A stretch of DNA of 64,000 nt from Leadbetterella lacunae (GTDB lineage: Bacteria > Bacteroidota > Bacteroidia > Cytophagales > Spirosomataceae): the NCBI RefSeq assembly GCF_042649125.1, contig NZ_JBHRYQ010000001.1, positions 1,550,001 through 1,614,000 of the forward strand. The letters run 5' to 3'. The translations under genes were made by a program, and so were the position numbers. The notes beneath the pieces were generated by a model that saw nothing but the letters and a program-made list of their open reading frames with translations, was not told the DNA's origin and made no database searches. Positions 16,551-24,068 of this stretch are shown piece after piece; the stretch's first letter is position 1, and every line of letters starts with the position of its first letter.

Positions 16551-17243
16551 ATGAATATTGCAGGAAAAATACTAATTGTAGAAGACGAAGACAAAGTAGC
16601 GAGTTTCATAAAAAAGGGACTACAAACCCAAAACTTCGACTCCACAATAGCCTCTACCGGCGTGCAAGCCCTTTCTTTGATAGAATCAGAAAATTTTGAT
16701 TTGGTGATATTAGACATTGGTTTGCCAGATATAAATGGCATAATGCTGTGTAAAACCATCAGAGCGAGCCACGAAAACATCCCGATATTGATGCTAACGG
16801 CTTTGGGCGGGGTGAGCGATAAGCTGTCTGGTTTTGAAGCTGGAACCGACGACTACCTCGTGAAACCTTTTGACTTCATGGAGCTTTTGGTACGGGTAAA
16901 AGCACTACTAAAAAGATGCTCGGACCAAAACAATGAGAGAATAGAAAAACTAACGGTAGGCGATTTGGAGTTGGATTTAAAAGAAAAAGTAGCCCGAAGA
17001 AATAAGGATGTGATCAACTTAACCGCCAAAGAATTTAACCTTTTGGAATACTTTATGCGTAACCAAGGCCGTGTAGTATCAAAAGTAGATATAGCTGAAA
17101 AAGTATGGGAAATAAACTTTGACACAGGCACAAATATTATAGAAGTATACGTAAACTACCTCCGAAATAAAGTAGACAAAGGATATACCAACAAACTCAT
17201 TCATACGGTAGTGGGAATGGGCTATATGTTAAAACAAAAATGA
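16551..17243 (+). CDS. OmpR/PhoB-family response regulator
   Basis: The 230-residue protein has an N-terminal receiver domain with acidic residues E11, D12 and E13 region (LIVEDEDK), the phosphoacceptor D55 (LVILDIGLPD) and K105 (DDYLVKPFD). A C-terminal winged helix follows from about residue 135 (LTVGDLELDLKEKVARRNKDVINLTAKEFNLLEYFMRN ending VGMGYMLK). It is the transcription factor of the pair with the kinase that overlaps its stop (ATGA). It probably binds the phased ATTCTAA sites in front of its own gene and the SPFH gene; that is inference from site type and position. Confidence 0.95.
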   Translation: MNIAGKILIVEDEDKVASFIKKGLQTQNFDSTIASTGVQALSLIESENFDLVILDIGLPDINGIMLCKTIRASHENIPILMLTALGGVSDKLSGFEAGTDDYLVKPFDFMELLVRVKALLKRCSDQNNERIEKLTVGDLELDLKEKVARRNKDVINLTAKEFNLLEYFMRNQGRVVSKVDIAEKVWEINFDTGTNIIEVYVNYLRNKVDKGYTNKLIHTVVGMGYMLKQK

Positions 17244-18595
17244 GCATAAGACTTCAACTTATATCGTTGTATTTGATCATCATTACGGTTTTGGTTTCGC
17301 TGTTTAGTGTCTCTATTTTTTTTCAAAGCGAAAACCACCGAAAAAACGAGTTTAAAGGCCGGCTTAAAGACGAGGCCATTATGGCGAGCACCATTTTTTT
17401 CAATAAAAATGAAATAAGCCCCGAAATTCTGAAAGTATTAGACAAAAACAAACTTACCACATTGTATGACGAAGAGGTCTTTATTTTTGATAAAAATGAC
17501 CAAATCGTGTACGAATCTGGAGAAGATAAAATAGCCATAGAAAAAGCTAAAATAACCGAAGTAAGAGCCTCTCGGGAAAAATATTGGAAAAACCACACCA
17601 AAGAGTTTTTTGGGATAAAAATCAAAAACGGAAGCCAAGAGTTTATTATAATATCTTCAGCAATAGACAAATACGGCAACTTAAAACAAAAAAATCTTTT
17701 ATTCACTCTATTTTTTGGTGGGCTAATCGTGCTTTTATTAAGTTCTTTGGCAGGCTGGTTTTTCGTAAAAAGAATGCTGCAGCCCATACAAAGCATTATC
17801 ACAAAAATAGATAATATAAAATCGCCTCAAATGGGCCTTCGGCTTGAACTGGGCAAGTCAAACGACGAATTTACTCAACTCTCTATTCGGTTTAACAGAA
17901 TGCTCGATCGCCTTCAGAATGCTTTTTTGGAGCAAAAAGCATTTGTGTCGCATGCCTCACACGAGCTACGCACTCCGCTGACGTCTATCACCGGACAAAT
18001 ACAGGTTTCGCTATTGGCCGACGACGATCCAGATGAACTTAAGAAAATGATAAAGTCGATTCTGGAAGATGTCCAAAACCTGAACATGCTCAGCAATAAC
18101 CTACTAGACTTGAGCTCTTTAAATGCCGAAAACCAAAACCATAGCTTTAGCTTAATAAATATTTTAGACAAACTCTCACGGGTACGCAATGAAATTTTAA
18201 AGAAACAGCCCAAAGCCACTATTAACCTACATTTTGAGGAAGAAAGCGATGAAATCCCAGAGCTTTTGGCGATACCGAGTTTAGCTTATACGGCGTTTTT
18301 GAACATTATAGAAAACGGCGTTAAATACGCGACAGATAAGACCTTAGATATTTGGGTGACCAACAGTAAAAAAGAAATCACAATAGCATTTCAGAATAAA
18401 ACATTGGAAATAAACGAAAATGATCTTGATAAAATATTTGAGCCATTTAGGCGTGGGCCAAATTCAAAAAACAAGTCGGGGCATGGTGTAGGTTTACCAT
18501 TAGTAAAAGGAATATTGGAGCTTCATGATGGAAAAATAGAGGTTAAAATGGTTTCTAATTCTGAAATATTATTTTTGGTTACATTGCCCAAGTAG
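17240..18595 (+). CDS. Membrane sensor histidine kinase
   Basis: The 451-residue protein has a first transmembrane segment at residues ~5-28, a periplasmic sensor region to ~150, a second membrane segment (LLFTLFFGGLIVLLLSSLAGWFFVKRML), and a HAMP-like linker. The HisKA motif has phosphoacceptor H241 (FVSHASHELRTPLTSITGQ). The HATPase domain has its N box (IIENGVKYA) and G box (GHGVGLPLVKGILELHDGKI). It overlaps the response regulator by 4 bp. The ligand is unknown; the size of the periplasmic part suggests an envelope signal, which would fit the SPFH gene as a target. Confidence 0.95.
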   Translation: MSIRLQLISLYLIIITVLVSLFSVSIFFQSENHRKNEFKGRLKDEAIMASTIFFNKNEISPEILKVLDKNKLTTLYDEEVFIFDKNDQIVYESGEDKIAIEKAKITEVRASREKYWKNHTKEFFGIKIKNGSQEFIIISSAIDKYGNLKQKNLLFTLFFGGLIVLLLSSLAGWFFVKRMLQPIQSIITKIDNIKSPQMGLRLELGKSNDEFTQLSIRFNRMLDRLQNAFLEQKAFVSHASHELRTPLTSITGQIQVSLLADDDPDELKKMIKSILEDVQNLNMLSNNLLDLSSLNAENQNHSFSLINILDKLSRVRNEILKKQPKATINLHFEEESDEIPELLAIPSLAYTAFLNIIENGVKYATDKTLDIWVTNSKKEITIAFQNKTLEINENDLDKIFEPFRRGPNSKNKSGHGVGLPLVKGILELHDGKIEVKMVSNSEILFLVTLPK

Positions 18596-18596
18596 C

Positions 18597-18637
18597 AATC
18601 TAAGTACATTCTAATTATAGCTTAACACGAGTCTAAT
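18597..18637. promoter_or_regulatory. Four 11-bp-phased operator half-sites upstream of the SPFH gene
   Basis: AATCTAAG (18597), ATTCTAAT (18608), AGCTTAAC (18619) and AGTCTAAT (18630) again start 11 bp apart. The last begins 18 bp before the -7 box TAAGTTTG (18648-18655), so the sites cover the -33 position, as expected for an activator of this class. The match to the array at 16469-16509 in spacing, number and offset indicates a shared regulator. Confidence 0.78.
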
Positions 18638-18647
18638 AGTAGGGTAT

Positions 18648-18655
18648 TAAGTTTG
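18648..18655 (+). promoter_or_regulatory. -7 promoter element of the SPFH gene
   Basis: TAAGTTTG is an exact TAnnTTTG match, 36 bases upstream of the ATG. No -33 TTTG is present; the phased operator occupies that place. Confidence 0.7.
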
Positions 18656-18691
18656 TATCAAAGAAAGTCAAACTTTTAAATACAAATAAAA

Positions 18692-19471
18692 ATGAAACCG
18701 CAAACTATCATCGCATTAGGTGCAATCGCATTTTTGAGCAGCTGCACCATTATCAGACAGGGAGAAGTAGGTGTTAAAAGGTCATTCGGTAAAATAAAAC
18801 AAGAACCACTTATGGAAGGTGCAAGAGGCTTTAATCCTTTTACAACAACCATCATAAAACTGCCCACCAGAACTATGAATATGGAGGTCAGGCTACCGTT
18901 ACCTTCAAAAGAAGGATTAACAGTTCAGTCAGATGTGTCGATACTTTATAGACTAGATGGGAAATATGCTCCGAAAGTAATTGAAAACTTAGGACGAAAT
19001 TACGAACAGGTGGTCATTTTACCAGTTTTCAGGTCCGCGGTGGCTGATATTTCTTCACAGTATTTTGCAAAAGATATGCATACTGGGCAACGCTCAGTAA
19101 TAGAAAGGTCAATTAAAGAATTGATGATGAAACAGCTGAAAGAAAGAGGGTTTGAAGTAGAGGCAGTGTTACTTAAAAGTATTGTATTGCCAGCTGGACT
19201 TACTAAAGCTATCGAAGACAAATTAGAAGCAGAGCAGGATTCGCAACGCATGCAGTTTATCCTTGATAAAGAAAAACAAGAGGCACAAAGGCTCATAATA
19301 GAGGCTGAAGGAATAAGGGATGCTCAAAAAATAGTGGCAGAAGGATTGACGCCTTTGCTGCTCAGATTTAAAACTATTGAAGCATTCAATAAACTTTCCA
19401 CTTCGCCTAATACCAAAGTTATAATTACGAGTGGAGAACAGCCACTTATGATTGATTCAAATATTAAATAA
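18692..19471 (+). CDS. SPFH/prohibitin-like protein with a lipobox
   Basis: The 259-residue protein has an N-terminal hydrophobic segment ending in a lipobox-like FLSSC, an SPFH/Band 7 core (GEVGVKRSFGKIKQEPLMEGARGFNPF ... VQSDVSILYRLD), and a long helical tail (KAIEDKLEAEQDSQRMQFILDKEKQEAQRLIIEAEGIRDAQKIVAEG) typical of prohibitins. Such proteins form ring or cage oligomers at membranes and help proteases and envelope stress functions. A lipobox rather than a plain membrane anchor is unusual. The phased operator upstream suggests control by the adjacent two-component system. Confidence 0.9.
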   Translation: MKPQTIIALGAIAFLSSCTIIRQGEVGVKRSFGKIKQEPLMEGARGFNPFTTTIIKLPTRTMNMEVRLPLPSKEGLTVQSDVSILYRLDGKYAPKVIENLGRNYEQVVILPVFRSAVADISSQYFAKDMHTGQRSVIERSIKELMMKQLKERGFEVEAVLLKSIVLPAGLTKAIEDKLEAEQDSQRMQFILDKEKQEAQRLIIEAEGIRDAQKIVAEGLTPLLLRFKTIEAFNKLSTSPNTKVIITSGEQPLMIDSNIK

Positions 19472-19496
19472 TTAAAAAACCTTAAATATAACAGAC

Positions 19497-19691
19497 ATGA
19501 CAATGCTAGAATACACCAAAATGATACTTGAAAAAGTAAGTTTTGATAGAAATATATTTAGAAAAGAATTAAAAAAAGCGACACACTATGTAAGCAAAGA
19601 AGAATACCAACACCTGAAAGATTGGTGCAAGGAGCGGTTTAGCCACATGGTTATAAGAAAGCGAGTTTTGAGTAATAGGGTAAATATGTGA
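19497..19691 (+). CDS. Small conserved hypothetical protein
   Basis: The 64-residue basic, helical protein (LEYTKMILEKVSFDRNIFRKELKKA ... YQHLKDWCKERF) resembles short Bacteroidota proteins of unknown function that share a 'KVSFD..LF.KEL.KA' start and an 'L..WC...F' end; this is from memory, not a search. It lies 25 bp after the SPFH gene and immediately before a terminator, so it is the last gene of that operon. ATGs at 19497 and 19503 are both possible starts. Confidence 0.65.
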   Translation: MTMLEYTKMILEKVSFDRNIFRKELKKATHYVSKEEYQHLKDWCKERFSHMVIRKRVLSNRVNM

Positions 19692-19698
19692 TTAGTTA

Positions 19699-19735
19699 AG
19701 TACCTTGGAGATTTTCACCAAGGTACTTTTTTTTT
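19699..19735 (+). terminator. Terminator of the SPFH operon, carrying an insertion in its T-tract
   Basis: A 10-bp stem AGTACCTTGG (19699-19708) pairs with CCAAGGTACT (19718-19727), followed by nine Ts. The T-tract is part of a 9-bp direct duplication flanking the element at 19735-20037. Confidence 0.85.
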
Positions 19736-20037
19736 ACTGTCAAACGGTTAATTTTTATTTTTATAGAAAACATAGCTTAAATCTACCACTGAAGCCATTT
19801 TTTAACCATTTTGAAAAACACCCCCTTTCATTAACTGGGTCGCCTGCCAGCGGGGCCTCCATTTTTTTTCGAAAAAAAACGGAGCAAAAAAAACTGCACC
19901 CTGCAAACTCGCACAATTAAAATTCTTATTGTCAATGTTCTAATAAAAATATACTTCCCAAAAGAATTTTAACAGTGCTCAAACAGTGCAGGGCGATGTA
20001 AAGATTTATTTTCTATTTTTTTAACCGTTTGACAGTA
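19735..20037. mobile_element. MITE-like element, 303 bp, with 17-bp terminal inverted repeats and 9-bp target duplication
   Basis: The ends are exact inverted repeats: TACTGTCAAACGGTTAA at 19735-19751 and its complement at 20021-20037. CTTTTTTTT flanks the element on both sides (19726-19734 and 20038-20046) as a direct duplication. The interior has no transposase; its only open frame (19705-19920) crosses the left end and codes for nothing recognisable. The 9-bp duplication fits some DDE transposases such as the IS4 group, but the parent element is not identified. Confidence 0.75.
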
Positions 20038-20046
20038 CTTTTTTTT

Positions 20047-20271
20047 TAAGTTTAAACCCTCTCCGATAGATAATGAGACTTCGGCTAATTGCTTTATTTC
20101 AAATAGTAAATGACTTTTCAAGTATTCCTAAGATAAATAAAAGAAAAACCACCGAAGTTCATTTTTAGATAAAATAGAACAAAATGAAGTTCATTTATAA
20201 CTTTTAAAACTTCAAGTAAAAATCCGTTCGCCTCACATTTTGAATCCTTTACCTTTGTAAAAAAATAACTT
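20047..20271. promoter_or_regulatory. Region upstream of the HAD gene with a -7 box
   Basis: This AT-rich non-coding stretch contains TACCTTTG at 20250-20257, an exact TAnnTTTG, 14 bases before the ATG at 20272. Nothing else stands out. Confidence 0.55.
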
Positions 20272-20946
20272 ATGCTGAAAGCGATATTATTTGATATGGA
20301 CGGGGTTATAGTAGATACTGAGCCTTTGCACAAAAAGGCCTACTATATGATGTTTGATACTTATAATATTGAAATGACCGATAGCCTCTACGAGAGTTTT
20401 ACCGGAAAATCTACCAAAAACACATGCACCATATTGGTCAATCATTTTGGACTTTCGGCTACTCCTTTGGAGCTTGAACACTGCAAAAGAAACTTTTTTA
20501 ATGGCCTATTTGAAACTGACCAAAGCCTCCAATTATTAGATGGGGTGCATGACTTAATCCTTGATTTTTATAACAATGGCCTTACCCTTATATTGGCATC
20601 TTCGGCCTCTATGGGTACTATTAACAAGGTTTTCAAAAGGTTTGAGTTGGAGAAATATTTCACCGCAAAAATCAGTGGAGCAGAACTAAAAGCATCCAAA
20701 CCACACCCTGAAATATTTGAAAAAGCCGCCAAACTAGCAGGTACTACACCCGAGCATTGCATCGTGATTGAAGATTCGACAAACGGAATACATGCAGCCA
20801 AAGCCGCTGGATGCTACTGCGTAGGCTATGACAGTCTACATTCTAAAAACCAAGACTATAGCCAAGCAGATTTCGTGGTGACTGACTTTAAAGATTTTTC
20901 TTATTCAAAAGCCAATCAGCTGCTGCAGAAACACTTTATTTCTTAG
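20272..20946 (+). CDS. HAD-superfamily phosphatase (beta-phosphoglucomutase-like)
   Basis: The 224-residue protein has HAD motif I DMDGVIVDTEPLH (D8 and D10) and motif II around LASSAS. Motif III is the Lys in KASKPHPEIF, and motif IV is IEDSTNGIHAAKAAG. The helical cap between motifs I and II places it with beta-phosphoglucomutase and sugar-phosphate phosphatases. The exact substrate is unknown. Its 3' end overlaps the convergent cytochrome gene by 11 bp. Confidence 0.9.
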   Translation: MLKAILFDMDGVIVDTEPLHKKAYYMMFDTYNIEMTDSLYESFTGKSTKNTCTILVNHFGLSATPLELEHCKRNFFNGLFETDQSLQLLDGVHDLILDFYNNGLTLILASSASMGTINKVFKRFELEKYFTAKISGAELKASKPHPEIFEKAAKLAGTTPEHCIVIEDSTNGIHAAKAAGCYCVGYDSLHSKNQDYSQADFVVTDFKDFSYSKANQLLQKHFIS

Positions 20947-22030
20947 GCTCCAATTCGTCTATCCATGCAGTGAGTAATGCCACGCCTTCCTTGTGAATAC
21001 TTACGCGGCCTATTTCTGGCATCATAACGCCTGGATGCGTGCTGTTCATTCTATATGTGATGATTGACTCTTTTCCTTTGCCAGGAAAAATGTCATATTT
21101 CAGGTTACCTGCTCCCATTCCAGCAGCCACAGGAGATTTGTAAACGCCCCAATGAAACGGGTCGTTTTCTTCTACCGTGAGGCGTAAACCCGAAGAGCCC
21201 GCTGGGCCGTTTGGATTATGACAATGTCCGCAATTACTGTCTAAATATGACCTCGCTTTGTCGCTCAAACTGGCCTTAGTGTCTGTCATATAAACCATGT
21301 TTTTAACCAAAGTCAAGTCTCCTTCTCCTTTTAGCTTACCGAGTTTCATCCAATGAGCCAATTGATTTTCTGAGCCTTCGGCATATGCGTAATCGTTATT
21401 AAGCTGCTTTACTTTTAATCCAATCGGCGAAAACGTATCGCCTTGGTTATGGCAACTTTTACACTGATTTTTGTTAGGCATCGTGTAGTCAATCGAATGC
21501 GACTCTCCGGCTTCGTTTTTAAACGTCACCGGCACTTTTCCTCCAATAGATTTATAGACCGCTTCGGTTTGCTCTTTGTTCCATACATACGGATAGGCCT
21601 CCCATTTGCCACCTTTTTTTACTAAGAGTCTAGTTTCTATTATTTGCTTTTCGGCGTCCGGTTTATTAAAATCAGCTGGATAATAGAAGTTTTTGACCAA
21701 AATAGAATGCTCGGGAAAAACAAAAGCAGCATCAGGTTTATTTAAATCAAAACTCGCAGCCGAGTCCGCCGGGATGTAAACAAAACGCTTTTTGAAAGCA
21801 TAGTCTGTAAAAAGAGGCATAGCGGGGGCATAAGCCAATAAATCCTTAGTTGGGACTAATTGGCTCATCTCTCCATCATAAATTCCGTACTCAGACAAGT
21901 TTGCCAAGGGAAATTTTGCATAGTCAAGTTCGGAAATACTTGGAGCCGAACTCTTCTTAAAACACGCAAATGCAACAGCCATAGTAAACACAAAAGCACT
22001 AAGGCGAAAAGCATTGTTTTTATAAATCAT
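20936..22030 (-). CDS. Diheme c-type cytochrome of the SO2930/TIGR03806 type
   Basis: The 364-residue exported protein has two haem-binding CxxCH motifs: CKSCH in NQCKSCHNQGDTFSPIG and CGHCH in SNCGHCHNPNGPAGSSG. An N-terminal signal with a Cys (AFACFKK) could be a lipobox. The AYPYVWNKEQTEA and SGLRLTVEENDP segments fit the SO2930 family of uncharacterised diheme cytochromes. It directly follows the beta-helix gene (24-bp gap); the two families are known to occur side by side, so they probably form one periplasmic or outer-membrane system of unknown function. Confidence 0.85.
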   Translation of the reverse strand: MIYKNNAFRLSAFVFTMAVAFACFKKSSAPSISELDYAKFPLANLSEYGIYDGEMSQLVPTKDLLAYAPAMPLFTDYAFKKRFVYIPADSAASFDLNKPDAAFVFPEHSILVKNFYYPADFNKPDAEKQIIETRLLVKKGGKWEAYPYVWNKEQTEAVYKSIGGKVPVTFKNEAGESHSIDYTMPNKNQCKSCHNQGDTFSPIGLKVKQLNNDYAYAEGSENQLAHWMKLGKLKGEGDLTLVKNMVYMTDTKASLSDKARSYLDSNCGHCHNPNGPAGSSGLRLTVEENDPFHWGVYKSPVAAGMGAGNLKYDIFPGKGKESIITYRMNSTHPGVMMPEIGRVSIHKEGVALLTAWIDELEPKK

Positions 22031-22053
22031 AGGTTAAAATGTTTTTTTGTCAA

Positions 22054-23322
22054 TTATAGGTTTTTCAAGGCCTCGACATCAGTTTTTACCACCGATTTAC
22101 CTTTAAAGTTTTCGATATCATTCTCCACTCCTATCTCAGTAATTTTGCCACTTGCGGGAATATCCAATCTAGAGAATCTCAAATCGGGCGATTTTTCATC
22201 AATAAAAATATTCATTGGATTTTTCGAAACAGCTTTACCTCTACTGTCGTCAATAATGCCGTCATACAGTACATCTTGAGATTTAAAGCATTTGGCGGCC
22301 ACTAGCTTACCCAAGTCTTTGGTTAAGTCAGGCACACCAAAAGTATGCTCGTAGGTATTGTCATGAATATAAATATCAGAGACAAATGGAGTCCAACCCG
22401 GATGGTTTGGAATAGGCAACTCCGTGATGTGATACGAAGCAACAGCAACCGCATAGGTTTTGTGATCCAAAATTTTGTTGTCATACACCTCCACGTTTTT
22501 TCCTGAAAGAATTATTACGCCACTACCCGGGGGAATCATCGAAACTGGATTTCCACCTTGTGCTATCGCAAAATTGTCGTGGTTGTTTTTCTTTATTGTA
22601 TTTCTATAAATTTTACAGTTTTGACCTGCCGCTTTTGGTAAACCGGGTAAGTTAAAAACCAATATTCCCCCCGTATTATTTTCAGCCACGTTGTCGTATA
22701 CTTCCGCATTGTCAGAGTTTTCTATTTCTATTCCGGCTACATTCTCAAATACGTAGTTGTTTCTCACCACAATATTTTCTGATTGCCCTACATATATGCC
22801 CGCATCTCTCGAGTGCGACACTTCACAGTTTTGAACCACCACATTCTTGCATTGCACCGGATAAATGCCGTATGTACCGCTTTTTGCCAAGTCTTGGTGC
22901 GACCACGTGGTATTTACTTTGTCAAAAATAAGTCCGTCGCAATGCTGAGTTTTGATGTCATCGCCAGGAGCATCTATTACCGTAAAAGCTTCTAAACGGA
23001 TATTGTTTCCTGCTATTTTTAAGCCTTCACCACCCGAAGTAAGGGTTTTAAAGGAAAGCACAGTCTCAAACATGCCGGCTCCTTTTATGGTCACTTTGTT
23101 AACATTATCCAAAATCAACTGCGTAGGCAATTCGTGAAAACCTGCAGGTATTTCTATCAAATCCCCTTCTTTGGCATCAATAAATTTAGCTATCAATGCT
23201 TCTATCTCGGCCTCTGATGCCTTTTTAAGATTGGAAACATCGAGAGATTTACTTTCGGGAGTTTTGCTACACGATAAAATTGTGAATGCAAAAACTGAAA
23301 CGAGCAAGAAGATTTTTTTCAT
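22054..23322 (-). CDS. Parallel beta-helix lipoprotein (TIGR03805-like)
   Basis: The 422-residue protein has a lipobox (FTILSCSKTP), then LIEIPAGFHELPTQLILDNVNKVTIKGAG. A run of right-handed beta-helix rungs of about 22 residues follows (VVVQNCEVSHSRDAGIYVGQSENIVVRNNYVFENVAGIEIENSDNAEVYDN). Such folds often bind or cleave polysaccharides, but no catalytic site is evident. It is the first gene of a two-gene minus-strand operon with the diheme cytochrome. A palindromic Crp/Fnr-type site lies 99 bp upstream (23421-23434). Confidence 0.85.
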   Translation of the reverse strand: MKKIFLLVSVFAFTILSCSKTPESKSLDVSNLKKASEAEIEALIAKFIDAKEGDLIEIPAGFHELPTQLILDNVNKVTIKGAGMFETVLSFKTLTSGGEGLKIAGNNIRLEAFTVIDAPGDDIKTQHCDGLIFDKVNTTWSHQDLAKSGTYGIYPVQCKNVVVQNCEVSHSRDAGIYVGQSENIVVRNNYVFENVAGIEIENSDNAEVYDNVAENNTGGILVFNLPGLPKAAGQNCKIYRNTIKKNNHDNFAIAQGGNPVSMIPPGSGVIILSGKNVEVYDNKILDHKTYAVAVASYHITELPIPNHPGWTPFVSDIYIHDNTYEHTFGVPDLTKDLGKLVAAKCFKSQDVLYDGIIDDSRGKAVSKNPMNIFIDEKSPDLRFSRLDIPASGKITEIGVENDIENFKGKSVVKTDVEALKNL

Positions 23323-23420
23323 AGTAATTTATTAAGTTAGCTAACATTTAAAGGCTAGATATCAAAATTGAGAAAAAGACTTCAAGAAGACAATCATTTG
23401 TAATATTTAAAGATTTTTTA

Positions 23421-23434
23421 TTGACATATGTCAA
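23421..23434. promoter_or_regulatory. Palindromic Crp/Fnr-type operator
   Basis: TTGACATATGTCAA is a perfect 14-bp palindrome with the TTGAC-N4-GTCAA form bound by several Crp/Fnr-family regulators. It lies between the 3' end of the crp-like gene and the start of the beta-helix/cytochrome operon. Confidence 0.55.
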
Positions 23435-23446
23435 AAAAAAGTACAA

Positions 23447-24025
23447 TTACAGCCGTTTAGCTCGAAGTCTACTGAGCGTTTCATTGGAAATTCCAAGATA
23501 AGAAGCTATCATTGATAACGGAATTCGGTTAAAAGTATGAGGTTTAGCTTTCAAGAGGTTCTCGAATCTCTGTTGGGCCTGAAGGTGATGAAATTCGTAA
23601 TGATAGAGTTCAGTTTCTAAAAAATATTGTTCGGTTATTTGACGGCCAATACGCTCTATTTCATGAAAATCATCGTAAAGCTCGTAAAGTTTGTTTCTAT
23701 TTATTTCTATAACCGATGTGGGCTCCATAGCCACAATACTGGTAATACTAGGAGACTGAGAGATAAAACTAGAAAGCGGAACAGCAAAGTCATTTTCGAA
23801 ACCAAACCAAACCGATATTTCTTCGTTTTTGGGAGAAACAAAAAACTCGGTTACGCAGCCACTAATAATAAAATAGATTTGAGAGCTCACTTGACCTGAA
23901 GAAAACAGCAATTCTTTTTTCTTAAATTTCCTGAACGAAAGTGCCTCTACAAAAGCTTTTTTAGCCTCAGCAGAAAGACCGAACTTTTGTTCTAAAATAG
24001 AAATGAAACTTTTTATATGGGCCAT
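23447..24025 (-). CDS. Crp/Fnr family transcriptional regulator
   Basis: The 192-residue protein has an N-terminal cyclic-nucleotide-binding-like barrel (FKKKELLFSSGQVSSQIYFIISGCVTEFF) and a short C-terminal helix-turn-helix (RIPLSMIASYLGISNETLSRLRAKRL). It belongs to the short Bacteroidota Crp/Fnr group. No FNR-type cysteine cluster is visible, so redox sensing through Fe-S is unlikely. It is divergent from the TonB receptor (43-bp gap) and upstream of the cytochrome operon, both possible targets. Confidence 0.9.
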   Translation of the reverse strand: MAHIKSFISILEQKFGLSAEAKKAFVEALSFRKFKKKELLFSSGQVSSQIYFIISGCVTEFFVSPKNEEISVWFGFENDFAVPLSSFISQSPSITSIVAMEPTSVIEINRNKLYELYDDFHEIERIGRQITEQYFLETELYHYEFHHLQAQQRFENLLKAKPHTFNRIPLSMIASYLGISNETLSRLRAKRL

Positions 24026-24068
24026 TGGAGCGATAAATAAACCCTAAACTACTCAAATTTATGTTTTT

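Noticed and set aside
19705..19920. 71-codon frame inside the MITE-like element
   Set aside because: It begins in the terminator and crosses the inverted repeat; the composition is not protein-like and no motif is seen.
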